Notes: generated by a model from the sequence alone, not told the origin. DNA of 26,987 nt from Oleiagrimonas sp964566965 (GCA_964566965.1 CAZMKO010000024.1:1-26987), one strand, 5' to 3'. Shown: positions 6,852 through 15,776, counted from the stretch's first letter. Translations and numbers: made by a program.

Positions 6852-6884
6852 GGACAGGTGGCTGCGTGTGGAAAGAGAAAAGGG

Positions 6885-7337
<453 letters not shown>

Positions 7338-7403
7338 GCGCCGGGTGCTCCCAATGAACTGCGCCCATGATAGCCGGAGCGGCCGCGTGGCGATGCCCGG
7401 CGG

Positions 7404-8096
7404 TCAGTGGTTCAGGGCATCCAGGCGTTGCGGTGTGCCGACGTCGGTCCATTGCCCTGTATGCAGCTGACCGCTGATGGCGCCCTCGCGCATGGCGGCC
7501 TTGAGGAGCGGTGCGAGCGGGAAGCGGGGCGGCTGGCCGGTGGTATCGGCGGCATCGCCCAGGGCGTCGCGCCAGTGCTCCAACAGGGCCGGACGGTATA
7601 GGCCGATACCGGCGAAGGTCAGGCGCGGGGCGTCACCGTGGTCGCGGACCCGGCCGTCGGCGTCGAGGATGAAATCGCCCTCGGGATGGTGCGGCGGGTT
7701 GTCGACCAGTACCAGGTGGGCCAGGCCGCGCGGTGCCGACGGCAGACAGGTGGGATCAAAGTCCGTGAAGATGTCGCCGTTGATGGCCAGGAACGGCTCG
7801 TCGGCCAGCAGCGGAAGGGCGTGTCGCATGCCGCCACCGGTTTCCAGTGGCGTGTCGCCCTCGTAGGCGTAGCGGATGCGCAGGCCCCAGCGCGAGCCGT
7901 CGCCGAGAACCCGCGGAAACTGCTCGGCCAGGTGGGAGGTGTTGATGACCACGTAGCGCACGCCGCTGTCGGCCAGGCGTTCCAGGTGATGCACGATCAG
8001 CGGTTTGCCATGGACTTCCAGCAGCGGCTTGGGTGTGTGCGTGGTCAATGGCCGCATGCGCTCGCCACGCCCGGCGGCGAAAATCAGGGCGCGCAT
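7404..8096 (-). CDS. murU: N-acetylmuramate alpha-1-phosphate uridylyltransferase
   Basis: A 230-residue nucleotidyltransferase that would couple MurNAc 1-phosphate with UTP to give UDP-MurNAc, the recycling shortcut that bypasses de novo synthesis and thus the fosfomycin target MurA. The Rossmann-like signature AAGRGERMRPLT (7-18) with K23 binds the nucleotide and NGD (106-108) holds the metal. The length is that of Pseudomonas MurU. Sequence alone would also allow a glucose- or mannose-1-phosphate nucleotidyltransferase. The assignment rests on the partner: its start overlaps the end of amgK by 13 bases, so the two are translationally coupled. Confidence 0.85.
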   Translation of the reverse strand: MRALIFAAGRGERMRPLTTHTPKPLLEVHGKPLIVHHLERLADSGVRYVVINTSHLAEQFPRVLGDGSRWGLRIRYAYEGDTPLETGGGMRHALPLLADEPFLAINGDIFTDFDPTCLPSAPRGLAHLVLVDNPPHHPEGDFILDADGRVRDHGDAPRLTFAGIGLYRPALLEHWRDALGDAADTTGQPPRFPLAPLLKAAMREGAISGQLHTGQWTDVGTPQRLDALNH

Positions 8097-9130
8097 GGCG
8101 TCGGGGCCGGATCGGATGTGGTGAAGGCGCGGGACAGCGCGTGGCCGTCGGTGGCGTCGCGCAGCAGGGCGGCGAGTTCGGCCAGCTCCGGATAGCGTGA
8201 TGCCACGCGCACGACGTAATCGAACACCCGCGGCAGGTCGGTCAGGTACCCGGGCTTGCCGTCACGTTGCGCCAGTCGGCAGAAAATGCCCAGCACCTTC
8301 AGATGGCGCTGCAGGCCGGTGAGGTCGAACCAGCGTCGGAAGCATGCCGCGTCGGTGCCGGCATCCAGCAGCCCGGCCCGAATCAGGTGCGAGCGGTGGC
8401 GTTCACGCCAGGTGTCGACGCGATGCTCGTCCCACGCGATGTAGCAATCGCGCAGCAGCGAGACCAGGTCGTAGGTGATCGGTCCGTACAAGGCGCCCTG
8501 AAAGTCGATTACCCCGGGACGCTGTGCCTCCACCAGCATGAGGTTGCGACTGTGGAAGTCGCGATGCACGAAGCACTGCGGCTGCTGCAGCGCGTTGTCG
8601 ACCAGCACCTCGAAGGCCCGCTCCAGGATCTTCCGTTGCGCCGGGTCCGGCGGATGGCCGAGGTGGCGCTCCAGAAACCACGGTTGCAGCTGCGCCAGTT
8701 CGCCGCGCAGGAAGTCGGCGTCGTAGGGCGCCAGATCACCGGTCGGCATCCGCGTCTGCATGCGCAGCAAGGCGTCGAGCGCTTCCGCGTAGAGGGTGTC
8801 GGCGCTGGCCTCGTCCAGCGCGTCCAGATACAACCGGTCGCCGAAGTCCTCGATCAGCGCGAATCCGCGTTCGGCGTCGCTGGCATGCACGGCGGGCACG
8901 TGCAGGCCGGCAGCAGCCAGTTGCCGGCCGATCGCGATCCAGGGACGAATGTCCTCCCGGGGCGGCGGGGCATCCATGACTACCAGCGCCGGCGCGCGCC
9001 CGACAGTGCGCCAATAGCTGCGGAAGCTGGCGTCGCTGGAGGCGGGTGTCAGCGTGATGGCGGGGTCGTGCAGGATCTCACGGACCCAGGCCAGGCGCAG
9101 GCCGGCACGGTCGGTTGGTTTCTCTGGCAT
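8084..9130 (-). CDS. amgK: N-acetylmuramate/N-acetylglucosamine anomeric kinase
   Basis: Aminoglycoside-phosphotransferase-fold sugar kinase that would phosphorylate MurNAc at C1 during peptidoglycan recycling, feeding MurU. The 348-residue protein shows the catalytic loop FVHRDFHSRNLML with D191 and N196 and the metal-binding motif VIDFQGALYGP with D209, followed by YDLVSLLRD. The ATG at 9130 gives the normal family length (about 340); the frame stays open upstream to 9379, but that part overlaps the divergent guanylyltransferase gene and has no family features. It overlaps murU by 13 bases. Only 49 bases separate it from the divergent gene at 9180, and GATAAT/CATTAT at 9140-9146 could serve as -10 boxes in both directions. 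Confidence 0.88.
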   Translation of the reverse strand: MPEKPTDRAGLRLAWVREILHDPAITLTPASSDASFRSYWRTVGRAPALVVMDAPPPREDIRPWIAIGRQLAAAGLHVPAVHASDAERGFALIEDFGDRLYLDALDEASADTLYAEALDALLRMQTRMPTGDLAPYDADFLRGELAQLQPWFLERHLGHPPDPAQRKILERAFEVLVDNALQQPQCFVHRDFHSRNLMLVEAQRPGVIDFQGALYGPITYDLVSLLRDCYIAWDEHRVDTWRERHRSHLIRAGLLDAGTDAACFRRWFDLTGLQRHLKVLGIFCRLAQRDGKPGYLTDLPRVFDYVVRVASRYPELAELAALLRDATDGHALSRAFTTSDPAPTPCAP

Positions 9131-9179
9131 GCTGTGCAGGATAATGCACGTACCCACGCCCGTACATGGAGCCCCCACG

Positions 9180-10601
9180 ATGAGCGAGACGCTCGTACCC
9201 GTCATTCTTTCCGGAGGATCCGGTACCCGCCTGTGGCCCCTGTCACGTTCGGGCCACCCCAAGCAGTTCCTGGCCCTGGACGGTGAGCGCTCCATGCTGC
9301 AGGCCACCTGGCAGCGCATTGCCGGTATGCCGGGCGTGGCTGCACCGCTGGTGGTCACCAACGAGGCGCACCGCTTCATGGTGGCCGAACAGTTGCGTCA
9401 GGTGGATTGTGTTCCGCAGGCGATCGTGCTGGAACCGGCCGGGCGCAATACCGCACCGGCCATCGCCGCCGCGGCGATGCAGGCGCGTGCCGACGGGGGC
9501 GATCCGCTGCTGCTGGTGCTGCCGTCGGACCACGTGGTGACCGATGGCGAGGCGTTCCGTACGGCGGTGCGCGAGGCCGTGTCCGCGGCGGCGGCCGGCG
9601 GGCTGCTCACCTTCGGCATCGTGCCCACCGCACCCGAGACCGGGTACGGCTATATCCGGCTCGGGCCGGGGCAGGGCGTGCGCGCGGTCGAGGAATTCGT
9701 CGAGAAGCCCGATGCCGACACCGCCCGACGCTATCTGGAGAGCGGCGATTACGTATGGAACAGCGGCATGTTCCTGATGCGTGCGTCGCGCTACCTGGAC
9801 GAACTGGCGCAGCATCGCCCGGACATCCTGGAGGCCTGCCAGCGGGCATTTGCCGGCGCGGCGCGCGATGCCGACTTCCTGCGCCTGGATCGCGGCGCGT
9901 TCGAGACTTGCCCCTCCGACTCCATCGACTACGCGGTAATGGAAAAGACCGGTGCGGCGCGCGTGCTGCCCATCGACGTGGGCTGGAACGATGTGGGCTC
10001 ATGGGCGGCGTTGTGGGAAGTGGCCAGCCACGATGCCGCCGGCAACGCCCACCATGGAGATGTGGTGGCGCTGGATTGCCGCAACACGTACGCCTGGGGT
10101 GACCGGCGGCTGGTGGCCATGATCGGTCTGGATGACATGGTGGTGGTGGACACCGACGACGCGTTGCTGGTGGCACGCAAGGATCAGGTGCAGCGCGTGC
10201 GCGACATCGTGGCCCGGCTCAAGCAGGAACATCGCGGCGAGGCCGCGTTGCACCGCAAGGTCTACCGGCCCTGGGGCGCGTACGATTCCATCGACATGGC
10301 CGAGCGTTTCCAGGTCAAGCGCATCACCGTCAAGCCGGGCGGCCAGCTCAGCTTGCAGATGCACCACCACCGTGCCGAGCACTGGGTGGTGGTCAGCGGC
10401 ACCGCGCGTGTCACCCGTGGCGACGAGGTGTTCTTGCTTGGCGAAAACGAGTCGACCTTCATCCCCATGGGCACGAGGCACCGCCTGGAAAACCCGGGCA
10501 AGCTGCCGCTGGAGTTGATCGAGGTGCAGTCGGGAAGTTATCTCGGCGAGGACGACATCGTGCGTTTCGACGACGTGTACGGGCGCGCCAATCCCTCATA
10601 A
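9180..10601 (+). CDS. xanB: Mannose-1-phosphate guanylyltransferase / mannose-6-phosphate isomerase
   Basis: Bifunctional enzyme making GDP-mannose from fructose 6-phosphate via mannose 6- and 1-phosphate, for exopolysaccharide or LPS sugars. Of the 473 residues, the N-terminal domain has the pyrophosphorylase signature GGSGTRLWPLSR (12-23) and the substrate motif FVEKP (173-177). The C-terminal type II isomerase domain is a cupin with metal ligands H395, H397, E400 and H434 in QMHHHRAEHW and GTRHRLENPG. Similar proteins are XanB, AlgA and ManC; the symbol follows xanthomonad use. GGAG lies eight bases before the ATG. No xanA or glycosyltransferase is adjacent, so its product pathway cannot be read from context. 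It converges on the amidase gene with a ten-base gap. Confidence 0.93.
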   Translation: MSETLVPVILSGGSGTRLWPLSRSGHPKQFLALDGERSMLQATWQRIAGMPGVAAPLVVTNEAHRFMVAEQLRQVDCVPQAIVLEPAGRNTAPAIAAAAMQARADGGDPLLLVLPSDHVVTDGEAFRTAVREAVSAAAAGGLLTFGIVPTAPETGYGYIRLGPGQGVRAVEEFVEKPDADTARRYLESGDYVWNSGMFLMRASRYLDELAQHRPDILEACQRAFAGAARDADFLRLDRGAFETCPSDSIDYAVMEKTGAARVLPIDVGWNDVGSWAALWEVASHDAAGNAHHGDVVALDCRNTYAWGDRRLVAMIGLDDMVVVDTDDALLVARKDQVQRVRDIVARLKQEHRGEAALHRKVYRPWGAYDSIDMAERFQVKRITVKPGGQLSLQMHHHRAEHWVVVSGTARVTRGDEVFLLGENESTFIPMGTRHRLENPGKLPLELIEVQSGSYLGEDDIVRFDDVYGRANPS

Positions 10602-10611
10602 GCGGTGGCGT

Positions 10612-12219
10612 TTAGCGATTCGGAGCAGGGGGCGGCAGTGCTTCCAGGAAGCGCGGGTTGCGTCGGGCCTGCGTGGCCTGCTCGTAGGCGTAGGCGATGC
10701 CGATCAGGGTCGGTTCGCTCCATTTGCCGGCGAAAAACAGCATGCCCACCGGCAGGCCATGCACGAAGCCGGCCGGCACGGTGATGGACGGATAGCCGGC
10801 CACCGCAGCGGGGCTGTAGGCGGATGTGCCCTCGTGGTCGCCATCGACCAGGTCGATCACCCAGGCCGGACCCTGTGCCGGCGCCAGCAGGGCATCCAGG
10901 TGATGGGCCCCGAGGGCGGCATCGATGCCCTCGGGGCCGGACAGCCGCTTGGCGCGCTCCAGGGCGGCGGCATAGGCCTTCTCGTCGTCCTTGCCGGTGG
11001 CCTGGGCGGCCAGGAAAAGCTCCTGGCCGAACCAGGGCATTTCTTCGTCGGCGTGGGCCTTGTTCCACTCGATCAGCTCGGCCAGCGAGTGCACGGGCAG
11101 GTTGCGGCGCGTGGCGAGGTAGGCGTTGAGGTCGTGCTTGAATTCGTGCAGCAGCACGGTCATTTCGTCCTTGCCGTATTCCTCCAGGTGCGGCAGGGAG
11201 ACGGGATCGATCACGGTGGCACCGGCGCGGCGCAGCGCCTCGATGCTCCGGTCGAGCAGGGCGAGCACGTCCGGGTTGTCGCCGGCCAATTCGCGCACCA
11301 CGCCGATGCGCTTGCCTTCCAGGGCATGCACGTCCAGGGCGTCGGTGTAGTCGGTGGCATGCGCATCGGCATCGGCGGTGGCCGTGTCGCGCGGGTCGCT
11401 GCCGGCGATCGCGGTGAGCACGGTGGCCACGTCGGCCACGTGGCGGCCCATGGGGCCGGCGGTGTCCTGGCTGTGGCTGATGGGTACGATGCCGGCGCGG
11501 CTGACCAGGCCCAGGGTGGGTTTCAGTCCCACGATGCCGTTGGCCGCGGCCGGGCAGATGATGGAGCCGTCGGTTTCGGTGCCGATGGCCACGGTGGCGA
11601 AACCGGCCGCCACCGCGGCGCCCGATCCCGAACTGGAGCCGCAGGCCGAGCGGTCCAGCACGTACGGGTTGCGGGTCAGGCCGCCGCGGCCGCTCCAGCC
11701 GCTGCTGGCGCGTGAGGAACGGAAGTTGGCCCATTCGCTGAGGTTGGTCTTGCCCAGCACCACGGCACCGGCCTTGCGCAACCGGGTGACGATCGTGGCA
11801 TCGCGGACCGCGGGGGCCGCCGCCATGGCCAGCGAGCCGGCACTGGTCAGCATGCGGTCGCCGGTATCGATGTTGTCCTTGAGCAGAACAGGAATGCCGG
11901 CGAGGATGCCCGTGTTCTTGCCGGCGGCCATGGCCGTGTCCGCCTGGCGGGCCAGCTCCAGTGCGTCGGGATTGATTTCGATGACCGAGTTGATGTCCGG
12001 TCCGGCCTGATCGCGAATGGCGATGCGCCGGATGAACTGCCGTGTCAGTTCGTGGGCGTCGAGACGGCCGGCGCGCATGGCCTCATGCAAGGTGTCGATG
12101 GAGGCGTACCAGTTCGCCCGTGTACTGGTGGCCGGGGCCGGATCCTGGGCATGCGCCGCCATGGGCGTGAGCGCGGTGGCGGCGACAAACGTCAACAGAA
12201 AACCCCGTCGCGAATGCAT
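10612..12219 (-). CDS. Tat-exported peptide amidase (amidase signature family)
   Basis: A 535-residue secreted hydrolase. The N-terminus HSRRGFLLTF followed by a hydrophobic stretch ending in AHA-Q is a twin-arginine signal peptide. The amidase-signature triad is visible: K114 in PVLLKDN, cis-Ser S195 in CGSSSGS and nucleophile S219 in TETDGSI. Along its length it closely resembles peptide amidase Pam of Stenotrophomonas maltophilia, which removes C-terminal amide groups from peptides, for example in LSEWANFR, SGWSGRGGLTRNPY and IGTETDGSI. Substrate is inferred from that likeness; GatA is excluded by the signal peptide. The ATG at 12219 was preferred over an upstream one at 12270 because it puts the RR motif at the N-terminus and has GGGAA before it. 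Confidence 0.85.
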   Translation of the reverse strand: MHSRRGFLLTFVAATALTPMAAHAQDPAPATSTRANWYASIDTLHEAMRAGRLDAHELTRQFIRRIAIRDQAGPDINSVIEINPDALELARQADTAMAAGKNTGILAGIPVLLKDNIDTGDRMLTSAGSLAMAAAPAVRDATIVTRLRKAGAVVLGKTNLSEWANFRSSRASSGWSGRGGLTRNPYVLDRSACGSSSGSGAAVAAGFATVAIGTETDGSIICPAAANGIVGLKPTLGLVSRAGIVPISHSQDTAGPMGRHVADVATVLTAIAGSDPRDTATADADAHATDYTDALDVHALEGKRIGVVRELAGDNPDVLALLDRSIEALRRAGATVIDPVSLPHLEEYGKDEMTVLLHEFKHDLNAYLATRRNLPVHSLAELIEWNKAHADEEMPWFGQELFLAAQATGKDDEKAYAAALERAKRLSGPEGIDAALGAHHLDALLAPAQGPAWVIDLVDGDHEGTSAYSPAAVAGYPSITVPAGFVHGLPVGMLFFAGKWSEPTLIGIAYAYEQATQARRNPRFLEALPPPAPNR

Positions 12220-12349
12220 GAGTCGTTCCCGTGTGGCCTCGTGGCTGGAAGCATGCGGCAGCGGCGTCATGTGCGTCGCGCCATTGTCATGGTAACCCTG
12301 TCGGGGGACGCTACACTATGACGCGGGGTCATGGCATGAGGAGTGACGG

Positions 12350-13060
12350 ATGAGCGGCTCGCGCAGCCTTTGGCATCGGGGCGTCGGGATCGGACTGGTC
12401 TGGCTGGCGTCGTGCACGGTGGCGATGGCGGCGACCGTGCCTGATACCCTGGAACAGCGCGTCATGGCCTGTACCAGCTGCCATGGCAAGCACGGTGGCG
12501 GCGGCGACAACGGATTCAATCCGCGCCTGGCCGGCAAGCCGGCACGCTACCTGTACCGGCAGTTGCTGCACTTCCGTGACGGCCGGCGCCATTATCCGAT
12601 GATGCGGCACATGGTCACCGGCTTGTCCGACAGCTATCTGCGCGAGATCGCCGGCTATTTCGCGGCCCAGACGCCGGCCTATCCGGCGCCGGTGCCGTTG
12701 TCGCTCCCGCCGGCGCTGCGGGAGCGGGCGCGTACGCTGGTGGAAAACGGCGACCGGACACGCGACATTCCGGCCTGCGCGGCCTGCCACGGCAAGCACC
12801 TGACTGGCCGCGAACCGGGCATTCCCGCACTCGTCGGCCTGCCGCCCGATTACATCCGCAGTCAGCTGGGCGCCTGGCGCAATGGCTCGCGCCGGGCCGA
12901 TCCGCCCGACTGCATGGCCGCGGTGGCGAAGCGGCTCGACGCGAACGACATCCATCAGGTGGCGGCGTGGCTGGCGGCGCAGCCGGTACCCGACGACGCG
13001 CGCCCCGCGCCGGCCGGCGGGGCGGAGCTGCCGATGCACTGCGGCAGCGCGGCGGAGTGA
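12350..13060 (+). CDS. Diheme c4-like periplasmic cytochrome c
   Basis: Electron carrier of 236 residues with a signal peptide (hydrophobic residues about 11-27, ending AMA) and two heme sites, C41-TSC-H45 and C143-AAC-H147, each in its own cytochrome c domain. The segments LAGKPARYLYRQL and GDGR-like turns with nearby methionines are those of the c4/c553 family. GAGGAG lies seven bases before the ATG. It is a paralogue of the leftward diheme cytochrome at 15036-15776: both have LAG-x3-YLY-x-QL-x2-F-x-DG-x-RH. The triheme gene starts beside its stop, so the two probably make one transcript and may form one electron chain. The last residues hold an extra Cys (MHCGS) that is not part of a heme site. 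Confidence 0.88.
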   Translation: MSGSRSLWHRGVGIGLVWLASCTVAMAATVPDTLEQRVMACTSCHGKHGGGGDNGFNPRLAGKPARYLYRQLLHFRDGRRHYPMMRHMVTGLSDSYLREIAGYFAAQTPAYPAPVPLSLPPALRERARTLVENGDRTRDIPACAACHGKHLTGREPGIPALVGLPPDYIRSQLGAWRNGSRRADPPDCMAAVAKRLDANDIHQVAAWLAAQPVPDDARPAPAGGAELPMHCGSAAE

Positions 13061-13062
13061 GT

Positions 13063-14388
13063 GTGGACGGGCGCCATCCATGGCGGCGCGGCGTCGGCAT
13101 CGTGCTGGGATGGCTCGCACTTGGCGCGGGCATCGCCTGGGCGGCGGTGGCGCCCGGAACGCGCGATGGGCGCAACGGGAGTGACCTCGTGGCGCGCGGC
13201 GCCTACCTGGCCCGGGCCGGGGACTGCATGTCGTGTCATACCCGTGCCGGTGGCGAACCGCTGGCCGGAGGCCGCGCCATTCCCACGCCGTTCGGCACCC
13301 TGTACAGCCCCAACATCACGCCCGATCGTGAGACCGGCATCGGCAACTGGAGCGCGGCCGACTTCCGGCGCGCCATGCACGAGGGCGTCGGTGTCGACGG
13401 GCATGCCCTTTATCCGGCCTTTCCCTACACGTCCTATACCCGGGTCACGCGTCGCGACCTGGACGCCATCTGGGCCTGGCTGCAGACGGTGCCGGTGGTA
13501 CATCGTGTCGACACACCACACCGCATGCGGTTTCCCTTTGGTCGGCGTGCGCTGTTGGCGGGTTGGCGGGCGCTGTATTTCGACGCGGGAGAATTCATGC
13601 CGCCGGCAAACCGGTCCGGGGCTTATCGCCGTGGCGCCTACCTGGTCGAGGGGCTGGGTCATTGCGGCGAATGCCACACGCCGCGCAACCGCTTCGGGGC
13701 CACCGAGGGCGACCGCGATCTGCGCGGTGGCATGATTCCCGTGCAGGACTGGTATGCACCGGACCTCGGCACGGCCGAGGGCAACGGCCTGCATGGATGG
13801 ACCCGCCGCGACATCGTCGACTTCCTGAAGCATGGGCGGTCTTCGCGTGGCATGGCCTACGGTCCGATGGCCGAAGTGGTGCGCCACAGCACCCAGTATC
13901 TCGACGATGCCGATCTGGAGGCCATCGCCACCTATCTGCTGGAACGTCCCTCACGGCCATCGAAGCATGCGACGCGCCGCTTTCAGCCGGGCGCCGCGGC
14001 CGCCGCCGACAAGCGGCGTCGCGACCGGCATGTCGCCAGCGGGCGCGGGATTTATCGTCGCCATTGCGCCGATTGCCATGGGCGCGACGGACGCGGCAAG
14101 CCGAACGTGTACCCGGCATTGGCCGGGAATACCTCGCTGCTGGCAGCCGAACCGGTCAACGCGGTCCGCACCGTCCTGCTGGGCGGTTTCGCGCCCGCCA
14201 CCGAGGCCTGGCCCCGGCCGTATTCGATGCCGCCGTTCATCCAGCGCCTGGATGATGCCGAGGTCGCCGACGTGGTGACCTACATCCGGCATGCCTGGGG
14301 CAACCGTCCGCGGGGCGGGGAAGCCGATGCCGTGGTGCGTCGCCAGACCGTGGGACGTTACCGCAGCACCTTCACCCGCCGACAGTAG
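13063..14388 (+). CDS. Triheme cytochrome c, alcohol/gluconate dehydrogenase subunit type
   Basis: A 441-residue exported cytochrome with one N-terminal hydrophobic segment (about 11-30) and three heme sites, C55-MSC-H59, C201-GEC-H205 and C335-ADC-H339. The first domain, GDCMSCHTRAGGEPLAGGRAI-type sequence followed by FGTLYSPNITPD and GIGNWS, is diagnostic of the cytochrome subunit of membrane-bound alcohol, aldehyde, gluconate and sorbitol dehydrogenases, which passes electrons to ubiquinone. No flavin (GMC) or PQQ dehydrogenase partner is in the window, so its donor is unknown. GTG at 13063 follows GGAG by five bases; a GTG at 13057 that overlaps the previous stop is the alternative. It converges on the glycosylase gene. 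Confidence 0.88.
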   Translation: MDGRHPWRRGVGIVLGWLALGAGIAWAAVAPGTRDGRNGSDLVARGAYLARAGDCMSCHTRAGGEPLAGGRAIPTPFGTLYSPNITPDRETGIGNWSAADFRRAMHEGVGVDGHALYPAFPYTSYTRVTRRDLDAIWAWLQTVPVVHRVDTPHRMRFPFGRRALLAGWRALYFDAGEFMPPANRSGAYRRGAYLVEGLGHCGECHTPRNRFGATEGDRDLRGGMIPVQDWYAPDLGTAEGNGLHGWTRRDIVDFLKHGRSSRGMAYGPMAEVVRHSTQYLDDADLEAIATYLLERPSRPSKHATRRFQPGAAAAADKRRRDRHVASGRGIYRRHCADCHGRDGRGKPNVYPALAGNTSLLAAEPVNAVRTVLLGGFAPATEAWPRPYSMPPFIQRLDDAEVADVVTYIRHAWGNRPRGGEADAVVRRQTVGRYRSTFTRRQ

Positions 14389-14419
14389 CCGCGATGCTCC
14401 CGCCCCTGCCACATGGCAT

Positions 14420-14956
14420 TCATGACATTCCGGGCAGGGCCGGGCAGTACGGCATGTCGGCCACGTGCCGGGCAAGATCGCGCCACGGTGCGATGTCCCA
14501 GAAACGCCGGGCCTGTCCGGACGGCGAGGGCAGCACGAATACGTCGCTGCCGCACAGCCGCGTGGTCTGCAAGCCGTAGTCGGCCGGATGTCCCAGCGCG
14601 GCACGTGCGGCGTTTTTGCTGGTGAAGGCGACCACGTGCGGCGCATGCCGCGTCAGGCGTTCGTGCAGGGCGGCGACATCGAAGGCGTCGCCCGGCAATT
14701 GGGCGTCGTTGCCGGCGTGGTGCTTGGCCAGGTCGGTGAAACCCATGCCCAGCGCGAGCAGTTGCGGAAATTCCTGTGGCCGGAAGCGGCGCGGCGTCAG
14801 GCCGCTCTCGGCCAGCGCACGCCAGAAAAAATTGCCGGGGTGCGCATAGTAGGCTCCCTCGGCGGCCGAGCGGCGGCTGGCCGCGGTGCCGCAGAACACC
14901 AGGCGCAAACCCGGGCGCAGCATGTCGGGGAGGATGGCGGGACGCGGGTCATTCAT
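14420..14956 (-). CDS. Mug/TDG-family mismatch-specific DNA glycosylase with altered motif I
   Basis: A 178-residue member of the uracil-DNA glycosylase superfamily, expected to remove uracil or thymine from G mismatches in cytosolic base-excision repair. The order of motifs follows E. coli Mug: a first loop, then AYYAHPGNFFWRAL (36-49) for AHPxNRFW, PQEFPQLL, and the second loop LPSPSGQARRFW (142-153) for NPSG. The first loop is FCGTAAS (21-27) rather than GINPG, so the catalytic Asn of Mug is an Ala here. Such GTA variants look like a distinct subgroup, and their chemistry cannot be told from sequence. It starts 79 bases after the leftward diheme cytochrome gene and has no evident ribosome-binding site; a shorter start at 14923 is possible. 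Confidence 0.75.
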   Translation of the reverse strand: MNDPRPAILPDMLRPGLRLVFCGTAASRRSAAEGAYYAHPGNFFWRALAESGLTPRRFRPQEFPQLLALGMGFTDLAKHHAGNDAQLPGDAFDVAALHERLTRHAPHVVAFTSKNAARAALGHPADYGLQTTRLCGSDVFVLPSPSGQARRFWDIAPWRDLARHVADMPYCPALPGMS

Positions 14957-15035
14957 GACAGGGTGAGGCACGGTCGAAAGGATCGTGCCGTGGCCTGCAT
15001 TGTGCCGGGACGAAGGCCGGATCGCCAGGCGACCT

Positions 15036-15776
15036 CTACGGTTGCATGCCGGCGATGTAGTCGGCCAGCGCCTGCATGTCGGCGTCGTCCAGGCCGGCGC
15101 TGACGCCGTGCATGACGCGCGTGTTGGTGCTGCCGGAACGCGAGCCGTCCCGGTAGGCCTGCAACTGCGCCAGCACGTAGGCGGACGGCTGTCCGGCCAG
15201 CGCCGGGAACGTCGCCCATGCCGGCTGCGGCGCGCTGCTGTCCGGATCCGGGCGTGGGCCGGCGCCGTTCGCGCCGTGGCATCCCTGGCAGCCCGGGATG
15301 CCGCGCGACGCGTCGCCCTGGTGGTACAGCGTGGCACCACGCGAATCGTCGCCGCTGGTGTCATGGGGAGTCGCCTTGCGTGGCAGCGAGGCGTACCACG
15401 CCGCGATGTCGCGCATGTCGCGATCGCTCAGCGGCGCCACCATCGGCTGCATGCTGTCGTTGTGGCGCCAGCCGTCCTTGAACGCGCGCAGTTGCAGATA
15501 CAGGTAGGTGGCCGACTGGCCGGCCAGGCTGGGGAAGACCGGGCTCGTGGCCACCCCGTCCTTGCCGTGGCAGGCGGCGCAAACCTCGATTTTCCCGGAT
15601 CCGGCGTGGGCGTCGCCACGCACCGGCGTTGCGAGGCGCAGGTCGTGCGGCGGCATGCTTGCCGCATCGGTGCTTGTCGCGGCGGCAGCAGGGCCGTCGT
15701 CGGCCAGGGCCGCCGGCGCGCCTGTCAGCAGCATAGCGGCCACGAGGCACGGCAGAAAATGACGGGTCGGGTGCAT
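15036..15776 (-). CDS. Diheme c4-like cytochrome c of the decaheme/barrel operon
   Basis: A 246-residue periplasmic carrier with a signal peptide (FLPCLVAAMLLTG, cleavage near ALA-DD) and two heme sites, C66-AAC-H70 and C163-QGC-H167. Family traits are FPSLAGQSATYLYLQL in domain one and FPALAGQPSAYVLAQL in domain two, showing internal duplication as in cytochrome c4. GAGGAGG sits six bases before the ATG and overlaps the stop codon of the barrel gene, so the genes are co-transcribed and probably coupled. In that setting it most likely shuttles electrons between the decaheme conduit and inner-membrane or oxidase partners. The N-terminal region after the signal is Ala/Asp-rich and probably a flexible linker. 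Confidence 0.9.
   Translation of the reverse strand: MHPTRHFLPCLVAAMLLTGAPAALADDGPAAAATSTDAASMPPHDLRLATPVRGDAHAGSGKIEVCAACHGKDGVATSPVFPSLAGQSATYLYLQLRAFKDGWRHNDSMQPMVAPLSDRDMRDIAAWYASLPRKATPHDTSGDDSRGATLYHQGDASRGIPGCQGCHGANGAGPRPDPDSSAPQPAWATFPALAGQPSAYVLAQLQAYRDGSRSGSTNTRVMHGVSAGLDDADMQALADYIAGMQP

Noticed and set aside
9131..9379. Longer amgK start at 9379
   Set aside because: The extra 83 residues overlap the guanylyltransferase gene and lack similarity; 9130 gives the family length.
12281..12349. Sigma-70 promoter TTGTCA...TACACT for the rightward diheme gene
   Set aside because: The boxes (12284-12289 and 12312-12317) are 22 bases apart, too far for a normal promoter; only the -10-like box is acceptable.
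14967..14989. Hairpin GGCACGGTC/GATCGTGCC between the leftward diheme gene and the glycosylase gene
   Set aside because: On the transcribed minus strand one pair becomes an A-C mismatch and no T-tract follows, so terminator function is not supported.
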